A stretch of 16,950 bases of DNA, taken from JBBKWX01 sp037969175. GTDB lineage: Bacteria; Bacteroidota; Bacteroidia; AKYH767-A; JBBKVM01. The notes beneath the pieces are model-generated. The model was not told the origin of the DNA, searched no databases, and saw nothing but the letters and a program-made list of their open reading frames with translations. How positions within the stretch are numbered: position 1 is the stretch's first letter; each line of letters begins with the position of its first letter. This document shows positions 1 to 7,971 of this stretch, piece after piece. The stretch covers positions 1 to 16,950 of the forward strand of contig JBBKWX010000198.1 of the NCBI GenBank assembly GCA_037969175.1. The letters run 5' to 3'. A program made the translations under genes and the position numbers.

Positions 1-858
1 AACTTTCAGAAAGATCATGGTCTGGAAGCAGATGGAAGGATTGGGAAAAATACCGGTGTCTGGCTTAGTAAAAGTGTTTGGGATCATTTATTGATCCTTG
101 CAGCTAACTTGGAAAAAAGCAAGTGGGAAAGCTTTACTGATCCTGAATATGTGTTATTAAACGTACCTGCTTATAAATTAAGAATTATTCGGAATGACAG
201 TATACTTGCCGAACATAAAGTAGTTGTTGGAACAGTCAAAACACAAACACCGGAATTAAGTAGTAAGATCATATACCTAGTAACTTATCCTTTTTGGTTT
301 GTTCCATATAGTATCAGTACTAAGGAGATACTACCCAATGTCAGGATTGACCCCAATTATTTGAGTAAAAAAAATTATTCGGTTTTGGACAGGGATAGAA
401 ATCCTGTAGATCCATCATCCATTTCTTGGAAAACTTTGGGACCGGGAAATTTTCCATATACCATCAGGCAAGATGGAGGAAATACGAATTCTCTGGGTTT
501 GATAAAATTTATTTTCCCAAATATCCATAGTGTTTACTTGCATGATACCCCATCAAAAAATCTATTCGGTGCAGATATCAGGGCATTTAGCCATGGTTGT
601 ATGAGATTACAGAATCCTCTTAATTTTGCAGCATATTTGTTGGATCGGGAAACCAATTCTATTCAGAAAGATTCATTGGACACTTTGATCAATCAAAAAA
701 TAAGGAGACAAGTTAACTTTAGCCAACCTTTACCTATTCATATTCGATATCACACAGTTGAAACTGATGCCAATGGCAAAGTAATATTCTATACAGATAT
801 TTATAAAAAAGATGATGAAATTATAAAGGGGCTTTTCCCTGATCTAGGAATCAAATAA
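1..858 (+). CDS. L,D-transpeptidase, YcbB-like (5' end outside window)
   Basis: The reading frame is open from base 1, so this is the C-terminal 285 codons of a longer protein. The first codons (FQKDHGLEADGRIG) look like the end of a PG_binding_1 peptidoglycan-binding domain. A linker with NLEKSKW follows, the usual lead-in to the catalytic domain of YcbB-type enzymes. The YkuD catalytic domain carries a conserved His (HDTP, about bases 541-552) and the SHGCMR motif, with the nucleophilic Cys codon at 598-600. Enzymes of this family form 3-3 cross-links between peptidoglycan stem peptides, or attach other molecules to them, in the periplasm. All catalytic residues visible here are intact. Signal peptide and start lie outside the window. 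The 3' end overlaps the convergent L,D-transpeptidase by 15 bp. Family assignment is firm; the in vivo acceptor is unknown. Confidence 0.93.
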   Translation, partial: NFQKDHGLEADGRIGKNTGVWLSKSVWDHLLILAANLEKSKWESFTDPEYVLLNVPAYKLRIIRNDSILAEHKVVVGTVKTQTPELSSKIIYLVTYPFWFVPYSISTKEILPNVRIDPNYLSKKNYSVLDRDRNPVDPSSISWKTLGPGNFPYTIRQDGGNTNSLGLIKFIFPNIHSVYLHDTPSKNLFGADIRAFSHGCMRLQNPLNFAAYLLDRETNSIQKDSLDTLINQKIRRQVNFSQPLPIHIRYHTVETDANGKVIFYTDIYKKDDEIIKGLFPDLGIK

Positions 859-1596
859 AGGCGTAGAAAACATATTCAGATACGCATTATTAGCAAGGAT
901 CCTGGACTTACTCAAATATTTCTTGTCCGGATAATAGATAAAAAGGCAACTTTTATTAGATATTGTACTTAATAAAGGTTCGAGATCATCCTGTGATACG
1001 GCAGGACAACCCTGGCTCCTACCCAATCTGCCATTATCTCTGATGAATGCATTGCTTACATATGGAGCTCCGTGGATAACAATGGCCCGTTCTCTGGCAT
1101 GATCATTAAACCCGGGTTCAAGACCGTCCAGTCTCATTGAAGTTCCATTTTTTCCTTCATAGACCTCAGCAGTGGTATAAAAACCCATGCTGGAAGTATA
1201 CGACCCTGATACATTGCTAAACTGTTTAGCAAACTCTTCTCCCGTGTTCCTGCCATGTGAAACCAGCATTTTACTTTTGACAGTCCAGGTATTCATATCC
1301 AGAATAAATAATCTTTCCTGATTAGATGATTTGGTAAAATCTACGATTGTCAATACATCGGTGTTCTCTAAGCGCCCATTATTTTTAAGACTTAAATAGC
1401 CTTGAACTCCCATCTTAAAAGCCTCAATGCTTATTCCGCAAGATTCAATGTTAGCATATATCAGATCTGTAAAGCCATTAAAGACCTTTTGTTTTTGGAT
1501 GGTTTCAAAGGCAATATTATTCTCAATCCCTTTATTGACGGGGGATAGAAACAAGAATGCAATAAGAAACGGGAGTATTCTTTTGATGTAAAGCAC
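844..1596 (-). CDS. murein L,D-transpeptidase catalytic domain (YkuD_2) protein
   Basis: A 250-residue protein with a GTG start. An N-terminal hydrophobic stretch (about residues 5-20, after MLYIKR) is a likely signal peptide or anchor, which supports this start; I see no usable ATG upstream. The C-terminal half matches the YkuD_2 type of L,D-transpeptidase: MRLDGLEPG about residues 154-162, catalytic His in VIHGAPYV (H175), then GRSQGCPAV with the nucleophile C197. This differs from the SHGC-R form in the neighbouring gene, so the two are not recent duplicates. Expected role is periplasmic peptidoglycan remodelling or cross-linking. No TAnnTTTG box lies at a suitable distance upstream; a 16-bp palindrome sits 12 bp before the start. 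The 3' end overlaps the convergent upstream gene by 15 bp. Confidence 0.88.
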   Translation of the reverse strand: MLYIKRILPFLIAFLFLSPVNKGIENNIAFETIQKQKVFNGFTDLIYANIESCGISIEAFKMGVQGYLSLKNNGRLENTDVLTIVDFTKSSNQERLFILDMNTWTVKSKMLVSHGRNTGEEFAKQFSNVSGSYTSSMGFYTTAEVYEGKNGTSMRLDGLEPGFNDHARERAIVIHGAPYVSNAFIRDNGRLGRSQGCPAVSQDDLEPLLSTISNKSCLFIYYPDKKYLSKSRILANNAYLNMFSTPLFDS

Positions 1597-1608
1597 GTGT
1601 AAAAATAA

Positions 1609-1624
1609 TATTAACCGGTTAATA
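1609..1624. repeat. 16-bp perfect palindrome, possible operator
   Basis: TATTAACCGGTTAATA equals its own reverse complement. It lies in the 109-bp gap between the YkuD_2 gene start and the YkvA gene end, 12 bp upstream of the GTG. Perfect dyads of this size are typical of dimeric regulator sites, but no regulator gene is nearby and it may be chance in AT-rich DNA. Confidence 0.35.
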
Positions 1625-1671
1625 ATGAGTATCCGGTTTCAAGGAAGGTGGAATTTTTACGCAATGATTAC

Positions 1672-1705
1672 AAAAAAGTTCAGTGTTGAATTACAAAGCA
1701 CTGAA
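1672..1705 (-). terminator. rho-independent terminator after the YkvA gene
   Basis: On the minus strand a 7-bp stem (TTCAGTG/CACTGAA; arms 1699-1705 and 1679-1685) has a 13-nt loop. A T-tract at 1677-1672 follows after two bases. It begins immediately after the TAA of the YkvA-like gene, so it ends the DUF4197-YkvA transcript before the next minus-strand gene. Confidence 0.7.
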
Positions 1706-2092
1706 TTATATCTGATTAGATTCCCAAGTCTTAAATTTAATGAGGTCAACGCTGATTCTTCTTAAGACATAAGCTAATACTGCTGAATCATCAATAAAAC
1801 CTGTGATGGGTATAAAATCAGGAATCATATCGAGTGGAGTAACAAAATAAATGATTGCTCCAACGCATAATAGAAGTGTTGTTTTCGAAACACTTTTGTA
1901 TTCTCCTTTTTTCCAGGCTACAAGCATGCGGATCATATCCGAAAACTTAGCCTTCAGGCCCCGGGCCTCCCCTCTTAAATTCTTTACTTTCCCGATCAAC
2001 CCTTCCAGCATCTTCTTATTAGAAAGCACAAGAGCAGCCTGTCTTAGACTGCTCTTGTTTAAAAAGTCTTTATATCTGTGAAATTCACTCAT
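1706..2092 (-). CDS. YkvA/DUF1232 family membrane protein
   Basis: A 128-residue protein. The diagnostic DUF1232 segment is at residues 86-102, PLDMIPDFIPITGFIDD, preceded by a hydrophobic stretch (about 72-84) that probably enters the membrane. The first 70 residues are basic and probably helical. The family is widespread and has no settled biochemical role. It starts 3 bp after the stop of the DUF4197 lipoprotein gene, so the two are almost certainly co-transcribed, and a hairpin terminator follows directly. This suggests an envelope-related role, by context only. Confidence 0.85.
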   Translation of the reverse strand: MSEFHRYKDFLNKSSLRQAALVLSNKKMLEGLIGKVKNLRGEARGLKAKFSDMIRMLVAWKKGEYKSVSKTTLLLCVGAIIYFVTPLDMIPDFIPITGFIDDSAVLAYVLRRISVDLIKFKTWESNQI

Positions 2093-2095
2093 TAT

Positions 2096-2806
2096 CTATT
2101 TACTTCCAAATACAGTTACCAGTATTTCAGTTACCCTGTGAGCAGGATCGTGCCGAATCTTTTGTTCTTCTTCTCCAACTTTAGCAAATAAGCCGTCAAG
2201 TGCTTTGCGAGTGGCATGTGAAGCCAGAGTGTTTTCAGTTATTTTAGGAAATAGAAAACCTCCCAAAGAAGCATCATTATAAATTGTGATCAAGCCGGCA
2301 TAAATAGATTCTGTGCTTTCACCCAATAATAGAGGCTTGTTTAAAGAATTAAAGATCTTAGGTTCAAATTTGGTTTGTAAATCTGCATAGGTCTTTGACT
2401 TTAAGTAATTAGTCGCTGACAGGTCATCGCCATTCAGAATTCCAAACGCATCAGATATGGTCATACCTATAATAGCATTTATAAATATGGGTTTGGCCTC
2501 TACAGCAGCATCTTCTGCAGCTCTATTTAAACTTTCCACTGCTTTATCTAATGCCAGTTGTCCGGGTGCACCCAACAATGTAAGTTTATCATATATCACA
2601 TCAGCTTCAGAAGGAAGAAAGATCTTTATAGCTGAATCCTTGAAATAACCATCCTGCTTATTAAGCCGGGTTGTTGAAGAATCAGTGCCAACGCGCAATG
2701 CTGTTTTCAATCCATCTACCACTTCACCTTCCGAAAGACCCGCTTTTTCGCAGGAACTAAAACTTAGTATGGCACCAAGGCCAAGAGTCATGAATATTAA
2801 TCGCAT
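2096..2806 (-). CDS. DUF4197 domain lipoprotein
   Basis: A 236-residue protein. The N-terminus MRLIFMTLGLGAILSFSSC is a lipoprotein signal with the modified Cys at residue 19 (FSSC, Phe at -3 is unusual but tolerated). The rest matches DUF4197: GLKTALRVG, a DGYF segment, IFLPSEAD, LNRAAEDA and the GMTISDAFGILNGDD stretch. The function of the family is unknown; a membrane-anchored periplasmic location is expected. I chose the ATG at 2804-2806. A TTG six codons upstream would extend the frame, but it overlaps the TAGATTTG promoter box at 2822-2829 and so would hardly be in the transcript. First gene of a two-gene operon with the YkvA-like gene. Confidence 0.85.
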   Translation of the reverse strand: MRLIFMTLGLGAILSFSSCEKAGLSEGEVVDGLKTALRVGTDSSTTRLNKQDGYFKDSAIKIFLPSEADVIYDKLTLLGAPGQLALDKAVESLNRAAEDAAVEAKPIFINAIIGMTISDAFGILNGDDLSATNYLKSKTYADLQTKFEPKIFNSLNKPLLLGESTESIYAGLITIYNDASLGGFLFPKITENTLASHATRKALDGLFAKVGEEEQKIRHDPAHRVTEILVTVFGSK

Positions 2807-2821
2807 AGTATGTGTTTTGTA

Positions 2822-2829
2822 CAAATCTA
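2822..2829 (-). promoter_or_regulatory. Bacteroidota -7 box (TAGATTTG) for the DUF4197 operon
   Basis: Exact match to the TAnnTTTG -7 consensus on the minus strand, 15 nt before the ATG at 2806. No well-spaced -33 TTTG is evident. Confidence 0.6.
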
Positions 2830-2890
2830 AACAATTATCCTACCAAAAAAACGTCTATGAGGCGATGTTCCGATTTTGCTCTGAATTGAT

Positions 2891-2898
2891 TATATTTG
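2891..2898 (+). promoter_or_regulatory. Bacteroidota -7 box (TATATTTG) for the M16 peptidase operon
   Basis: Exact TAnnTTTG match 24 nt before the ATG at 2923, in the 116-bp gap between divergent genes. It faces away from the minus-strand box at 2822-2829. Confidence 0.6.
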
Positions 2899-2922
2899 AA
2901 TTCAACCTAAAACCACTAGATT

Positions 2923-4305
2923 ATGCGTAATTTTTTTCTACTGATCTGTTCTATTTTTTTTATGAACAGCAGTCTTTTTTCGCAGAAAATTCTTCCTTCA
3001 AACTTTTTCATGACCAAACTTACAAATGGATTGGAAGTTCTTGTGATCGAAGACAATTCTGTACCGCTGGCGACAATAGAAATTGTTGTCAGAAATGGTG
3101 CTTATACCGAGACTCCGGAATACGATGGATTATCTCATTTATATGAGCATATGTTTTTCAAGGCGAATAAAGATATCCCTTCTCAGGAAGGTTTCATGAA
3201 ACGTACCCAAGAACTGGGTATGGCATGGAATGGTACAACTTCAACTGAAAGAGTGAATTATTTTGTTACCCTGTCTAATCAAAAGATCGCGGAAGGAATA
3301 CAATTTATGAATTCGGCCATACGCTATCCTTTATTTCTTGAACAAGAAATGAAAAATGAAAACCCCGTTGTTGATGGAGAATTCCAAAGAGCAGAATCAA
3401 ATCCATTGTTCTTTTTATTGAAAGATATAGAACATAAATTATGGGGAGAACATTACAGCAGAAAGAATACCATCGGAGATCATGATATTATTCTTACTGC
3501 AACCACTGCCAAGATGAAGACAATACAAGAGAAGTATTATTACCCAAACAATTCAATGGTGGTAGTTGCCGGAGATGTAAAACACAAAGACGTGTATGCT
3601 ATGGTAGAGAAGATCATGGGCGATTGGAAAGCCAGTGATTTTGATCCATTTCAGAAATGGCCTATACCGGAATTTACGCCTTTGAAAGAAACCACAAGTC
3701 TGATCACTTTAAGTCCGAATGCCAAGTTGCCTATTGTATTGTATGCCTTACATGGACCTGATACCAGAAATGATATTCCATCTACATATGCAGCCGATGT
3801 ATTTTCATTTATACTTTCACAAAAAACATCCGGTTTTTCAAAAAGGATGATAGATTCAGGACTTGCTTTGCAAGTATCCGTAAATTATCAAACATGCAAA
3901 TTCACAGGCCCTATTCAGGTCTTTTTAGTTCCTGCTCCCGGAAAGTTGAAAGAAGCAATAATGGCATTGGATGAAGAAATGAAATTATGGGACAGAGATG
4001 ATTATTTTACGAATGATCAATTGGAAACAGCAAAAAATCTATTGGCTATCCAGGATGCATATGGTAAAGAAAAAACTTCTGAGTACGTGCATACCGTTAC
4101 CTTTTGGTGGGCTTCTGCCAGTATTGATTATTATACAAATTATGTAGATAATTTACAAAAAGTAACTCGTGAGGATATCAAGAAATATATTCAAACATAT
4201 ATCAAAGATAAACCTATGGTAAAAGGAGTTTTGCTTTCTCCTGATATGCAAACAAAAATGGGAATAAATTCTTTCGAAGCAATTCTAACTGATCAATCCA
4301 AATAA
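2923..4305 (+). CDS. M16 family zinc peptidase, catalytic subunit
   Basis: A 460-residue protein with an N-terminal signal peptide (hydrophobic residues 4-19, probable cleavage near SLFSQ). The inverted zinc motif HxxEH is present as HLYEH (H72, E75, H76). The third zinc ligand is E153 in NPVVDGEFQRAES, 78 residues later, as expected for M16. The second half is the structural M16 domain. At the place where single-chain or partner subunits carry the substrate-binding Arg and Tyr (usual form REKRGLAY), this protein has MIDSGLAL (309-316), so both are missing. It should therefore depend on the protein encoded 8 bp downstream. Likely a periplasmic peptidase that degrades peptides in an enclosed chamber; the substrate is not known. 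Confidence 0.93.
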   Translation: MRNFFLLICSIFFMNSSLFSQKILPSNFFMTKLTNGLEVLVIEDNSVPLATIEIVVRNGAYTETPEYDGLSHLYEHMFFKANKDIPSQEGFMKRTQELGMAWNGTTSTERVNYFVTLSNQKIAEGIQFMNSAIRYPLFLEQEMKNENPVVDGEFQRAESNPLFFLLKDIEHKLWGEHYSRKNTIGDHDIILTATTAKMKTIQEKYYYPNNSMVVVAGDVKHKDVYAMVEKIMGDWKASDFDPFQKWPIPEFTPLKETTSLITLSPNAKLPIVLYALHGPDTRNDIPSTYAADVFSFILSQKTSGFSKRMIDSGLALQVSVNYQTCKFTGPIQVFLVPAPGKLKEAIMALDEEMKLWDRDDYFTNDQLETAKNLLAIQDAYGKEKTSEYVHTVTFWWASASIDYYTNYVDNLQKVTREDIKKYIQTYIKDKPMVKGVLLSPDMQTKMGINSFEAILTDQSK

Positions 4306-4313
4306 ATAGAAAC

Positions 4314-5648
4314 ATGAAACTATTAAATCATATAAAATTCTCACTTGTAATTCTGAGTTTTGGATTCACATCAACTGTTCTTGCAGGTGGAGCAACAGAG
4401 TTTAGTGTTGATGGAATAAAAGTGATCCTAAAGACGACACCAAAAGAAGTGATCAGTGCTAAACTCTTTATAGAAGGGGGAACCGCAAACTATACCAAAG
4501 CACAGGAAGGAATTGAAACAATAGCATTGCAAGTTGCAATGGAAGGAGGAACGGTTTCAAGATCCAAAGATAAATTTCACATGGAATCTGAAAAAATTGG
4601 AGCTCAATTCAGTGCAAGTTCTTCTTATGATTACAGTGTTTTGGATATGACCTGTATTAAACCTTTTTGGGATAAATCCTGGAATCTTTTTACTGATGCG
4701 ATCATGAATCCTGCTTTTGACGCAAACGAATTTGCATTGGTCAAAGAAGGAATGATAGGAGCTGCAAAAGCTTCAGAATCTGACCCAGATGCGCATTTGC
4801 GAAACCTTGCTTTAGCGAATGTTTATAAAGGAAGAAATTACAGTAAAATTCCAGACGGCACTGTAGCATCTCTTGAAAAAATAAAAGTAGAAGATGCTAA
4901 AGCATATTACAAAAAGACAATTGGTAAGAGAAGATGTTTTCTGGTTGTAGTAGGTAATATTACACAGGAAGATCTAACTGCAAAAATAAGAGCAACTTTA
5001 TCAAAAATGCCTACAGGAACTGCTGCTACAAAAGAAGGACGTGTAGTTATTACCAAGCCGGCAACTTATATTGAAGATCGTGATATAGCAACAAATTATA
5101 TCCGTGGTTTGATGTCGGCTCCAACAATGGCTTCGGATGAAGGTGTACCCATGATGCTTGCATTTGATATTTTACGTGCGAGATACTTTTTAGAATTAAG
5201 AACAAAAAGAAGTCTGTCTTACGCTCCTTCTGCTGCGTATGCCAGAAGCATTGTTAATGACCCATATGCACTTATCTATATCTCAACCACAGATCCTAAA
5301 CAAAGTATGGCAGTAATGATAGATGAAATAAACAAGATCAAGGCAAATGGATTTGAACAAAGTGAATTGGAAGATAAAAAAATGGGATTCCTGACAAATT
5401 ATTACCAGAATCAGGAGACATCTTCTTCACAAAGCATGAGCCTGGGAATGGCTGAGATGAATGGTGATTTTATGATCGAAGAAACGTTGACTGAAAAAGT
5501 AAATAATGTAGATCTGAAAAAACTAAATACTGTATTTGATAAATATACTCAGGCAATACAGTGGACCTATCTTGGGAAGCAAGACCAGGTAAAAAAAGAA
5601 GATTTTATACAGATGAAAAAATCTGATCTGTTACAAAGCCCTTATTAA
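4314..5648 (+). CDS. M16 family protein, non-catalytic partner subunit
   Basis: A 444-residue protein with a signal peptide (hydrophobic 9-22, cleavage likely after LAG). It shares the M16 fold, but the zinc motif is gone. In the aligned stretch 66-80 (GIETIALQVAMEGGT) the two His and the Glu are replaced by T69, L72 and Q73. It keeps the substrate-binding pair in ELRTKRSLSY (R296 and Y303). This complements the upstream subunit, which has the zinc site but not the pair. Heterodimeric M16B proteases with this division of labour are known. It follows the first subunit by 8 bp and is closed by a strong hairpin terminator, so the two form a complete operon. Confidence 0.9.
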   Translation: MKLLNHIKFSLVILSFGFTSTVLAGGATEFSVDGIKVILKTTPKEVISAKLFIEGGTANYTKAQEGIETIALQVAMEGGTVSRSKDKFHMESEKIGAQFSASSSYDYSVLDMTCIKPFWDKSWNLFTDAIMNPAFDANEFALVKEGMIGAAKASESDPDAHLRNLALANVYKGRNYSKIPDGTVASLEKIKVEDAKAYYKKTIGKRRCFLVVVGNITQEDLTAKIRATLSKMPTGTAATKEGRVVITKPATYIEDRDIATNYIRGLMSAPTMASDEGVPMMLAFDILRARYFLELRTKRSLSYAPSAAYARSIVNDPYALIYISTTDPKQSMAVMIDEINKIKANGFEQSELEDKKMGFLTNYYQNQETSSSQSMSLGMAEMNGDFMIEETLTEKVNNVDLKKLNTVFDKYTQAIQWTYLGKQDQVKKEDFIQMKKSDLLQSPY

Positions 5649-5666
5649 TTATAATTATTGCTTTTT

Positions 5667-5703
5667 AAAACTCCCCGAAAAATTCATCGGGGAGTTTTTT
5701 TTT
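5667..5703 (+). terminator. strong rho-independent terminator after the M16 operon
   Basis: A 12-bp perfect stem (AAAACTCCCCGA at 5667-5678 with TCGGGGAGTTTT at 5687-5698) has an 8-nt loop and a run of nine T at 5695-5703. It lies between the convergent M16 operon and mgtE. On the minus strand the hairpin is followed by only four T, so it serves mainly the plus strand and may act weakly for mgtE. Confidence 0.93.
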
Positions 5704-5707
5704 ATGC

Positions 5708-7057
5708 TTACAATTTATCCAACATCATTGTTGCCAATCCAAGCGCAAATGCAAACCCACACATATCCGTTATGGTAGTGAGTATGGGGCCTGATGACAA
5801 TGCAGGATCTTTGTTGAATTTTTTCAAAACCAATGGAATAACGCCACCGATTGAAACTGCTACAACAGTGTTCAGTGCAAGGGCTGAACCAACAACAATC
5901 CCTAAATAAATATTTCCTTTCCAGATATAAGCTACCAAAGCTATAAGCCCTCCCAGAACCAACCCATTCACGACTCCTACAGAAACTTCCTGCACCCATA
6001 CCCTGACAACTTCATAGGGCCTGACAATTCCAAGAGCCAGTTCTCGCATAGATATGGCCACAGCCTGATTTCCGGAGCAACCGCTCATATCAGAGATGAT
6101 GGGTAAAAAGACAGCTAAGGCAATGACCTGGCTTAAGGTATCTTGATAATAAGCGATCACTGAAGCCGACAGAATATTAAGTAAAATATTTACAGAGAGC
6201 CAGCTCAGTCTCCTTTTGGATCGAAACAATACAGGCATAGTACGTAATTCTTCCCCGCCTATGATACCCTGAGATTTCATATGGTCTTCGTCCATTCTTT
6301 CATTCAAGGCCTCATCCACATCCTGACGCAAAACGACCCCAAGCAAAATTCCAAATTCATTAACAACCGGAATTCCTAAATACATTCTATCCTCAAAAAT
6401 ATCCGCCAAAACATCCAATTTTGTTTCTACAGAAACGCTGTATGGATTCTTGATCATGATGTCTTCGAGCCGGGTATCCGGAGGAGAGAGGATCAAGCTG
6501 CGTAAAGGAAGTACACCTTGAAGTTTTGCATTGGAACCCGTTATGTAGAGGTACTGTACATTATAATCTTCATACTCTTTGGAATTCTCACCCAGATCCT
6601 TCAGAACATGGCTTACTTCATCTTTCTCGTTGAAAGCGAGGTATTCTGTGATCATCAGACCACCTGCAACATCCGCAGGATAGGCTATCAATTTTCTTAC
6701 ATCATCAGCTTCATCCGGCAACATTCGGGAGAGAATTGCCTCAGCATCCTCATCATCCAGCTCACCGATGATATCCGCTTGTTCATCACTTTCCATCTCA
6801 TTCAAGATAGCAGCCGCCTCACTTGGACTAAGATGTTCTACAATATCTATAGCCTGTGCATCTGAGAGATCCTCGATCAAGTCAGCAGCATCATCTACAT
6901 CAATACCGGTAAGCAACCTTCGCTGATCGGTATGACTAAGATGAGCCATAGCCCTTGCAACTTCGCCCGGGCTAAGACTATCGATATACTCCTGCAACTC
7001 TTGCCTGTTATCCTGATCAAGATATTTCAGCAATAATTTCCATGGTTTATTTTCCAT
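5708..7057 (-). CDS. mgtE: MgtE family magnesium channel/transporter
   Basis: A 449-residue protein from the preferred ATG. Order of domains: acidic N-terminal MgtE_N helical repeats (about 10-130), a CBS pair (about 135-255), a connecting helix, then five membrane helices (about 285-448). The pore region has PIISDMSGCSGNQAV and, near the C-terminus, GPILTTITDMCGF. The Asp in the latter (D431) corresponds to the Mg2+-selecting Asp of Thermus MgtE. In that family the cytosolic N and CBS domains bind Mg2+ and close the pore when internal Mg2+ is high. An ATG at 7121-7123 would add 22 residues (MSRIDCIFRFE...) that do not resemble the family N-terminus. A one-mismatch promoter box (TATTTTTC, 7099-7106) between the two ATGs also favours the shorter form. 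I see no M-box riboswitch in the short leader. Confidence 0.93.
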   Translation of the reverse strand: MENKPWKLLLKYLDQDNRQELQEYIDSLSPGEVARAMAHLSHTDQRRLLTGIDVDDAADLIEDLSDAQAIDIVEHLSPSEAAAILNEMESDEQADIIGELDDEDAEAILSRMLPDEADDVRKLIAYPADVAGGLMITEYLAFNEKDEVSHVLKDLGENSKEYEDYNVQYLYITGSNAKLQGVLPLRSLILSPPDTRLEDIMIKNPYSVSVETKLDVLADIFEDRMYLGIPVVNEFGILLGVVLRQDVDEALNERMDEDHMKSQGIIGGEELRTMPVLFRSKRRLSWLSVNILLNILSASVIAYYQDTLSQVIALAVFLPIISDMSGCSGNQAVAISMRELALGIVRPYEVVRVWVQEVSVGVVNGLVLGGLIALVAYIWKGNIYLGIVVGSALALNTVVAVSIGGVIPLVLKKFNKDPALSSGPILTTITDMCGFAFALGLATMMLDKL

Positions 7058-7161
7058 ACACTTTATTAAAATTGATCTTAGGGAAACTATTTCAAACCGA
7101 AAAATACAATCTATCCGGCTCATAATATAAGATTATAATACCTGAATAAGGTATAAGCCTG

Positions 7162-7169
7162 TATCTTTG
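7162..7169 (+). promoter_or_regulatory. Bacteroidota -7 box (TATCTTTG) for the TPR gene
   Basis: Exact TAnnTTTG match 17 nt before the ATG at 7187, in the gap between mgtE and the divergent TPR gene. Confidence 0.65.
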
Positions 7170-7186
7170 TTGATCAAGTTTTAGAT

Positions 7187-7903
7187 ATGCATGAATTAAT
7201 CAATATGGCTTTTGCTGAATTAAAAGCAAACAATCATAAAGAAGCGCTGTTTCATTTTAATAAATATGTTGAAACTCATGCTTCAGATCCAAGAGGATAT
7301 TACTACAGGGCTATAGGTTTGATGCATCAAATGAATTATGATCAGGCATTGAATGATCTGGATCACTCCATTTCAATGTATGACGAAGATGCAGATGTAT
7401 ATAGCGAACGAGGTGTGGTCTATTATCATCTTGGCAATTCTGAAAGATCATTGAATGATCTGAATAAAGCTTGTTCATTAGAACCGGAAAATGCATACAG
7501 GTATTCATCTAGAGCTTTTATTAAAGATAGAGCAGGTGATATAGCAGGTGCCATTTCAGATTATGAACAAGCACTTGCACTTGATCCGGAAGATGCTATC
7601 ATCCATAATAATCTTGGATTGATCTATGAAAAGCAAGGGCATGTTCAAAAAGCCCAGGAACGATTTTCAGATGCTGACAGATTATTCATTGATCCTGAAG
7701 GCAATTTAAGATCTCAAAATGAACTTGAGAAAAATGACATTGGGAAGTCCGTCATCGAACCAATCAATAATGAACTCTCTTCAAAACCCGGTATTGGAGA
7801 TTATTTGAAAGTAATGGGTGGAGTTTTCACCTCCACAAAAGAGCGAAATTCTTTTTTAGGCTATATCAAAAGACTCCTTGGCATAGGAAAAAACAGTAGT
7901 TGA
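7187..7903 (+). CDS. tetratricopeptide repeat (TPR) protein
   Basis: A 238-residue protein. About five 34-residue TPR units cover residues 1-170, with the usual pattern of small and aromatic positions: GYYYRAIGLMHQMNYDQAL, VYSERGVVYYHLGNSERSL, YRYSSRAFIKDRAGDIAGA and IHNNLGLIYEKQGHVQKA, each followed by a D/E-P-ED/EN turn. The last 65 residues are not TPR; they are polar and end in a basic amphipathic tail (GYIKRLLGIGKN). No signal peptide is visible, so it is probably cytoplasmic, acting as a protein-binding scaffold. Partner unknown. It has its own promoter box and is followed 68 bp later by the carboxylase gene, which also has one. Confidence 0.88.
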   Translation: MHELINMAFAELKANNHKEALFHFNKYVETHASDPRGYYYRAIGLMHQMNYDQALNDLDHSISMYDEDADVYSERGVVYYHLGNSERSLNDLNKACSLEPENAYRYSSRAFIKDRAGDIAGAISDYEQALALDPEDAIIHNNLGLIYEKQGHVQKAQERFSDADRLFIDPEGNLRSQNELEKNDIGKSVIEPINNELSSKPGIGDYLKVMGGVFTSTKERNSFLGYIKRLLGIGKNSS

Positions 7904-7944
7904 TTCATTAATTTACCCGGTTTAGGGAAGGCCGAAATAATCTG

Positions 7945-7952
7945 TATTTTTG
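7945..7952 (+). promoter_or_regulatory. Bacteroidota -7 box (TATTTTTG) for the carboxylase-purD operon
   Basis: Exact TAnnTTTG match 19 nt before the ATG at 7972, in the 68-bp gap after the TPR gene. Confidence 0.6.
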
Positions 7953-7971
7953 CCCCATAGCATTCAGGCTT

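Noticed and set aside
2875..2878. TTTG as a -33 element for the M16 operon promoter
   Set aside because: Only 12 bp separates it from the -7 box, well short of the spacing usual in Bacteroidota.
7058..7123. Longer N-terminus for MgtE from the ATG at 7121-7123
   Set aside because: The 22 extra residues do not look like MgtE, and a near-match promoter box lies between the two ATGs, so the start at 7057 is preferred.
7124..7186. Possible magnesium riboswitch (M-box) upstream of mgtE
   Set aside because: The gap is far too short and shows none of the extended paired structure of an M-box.
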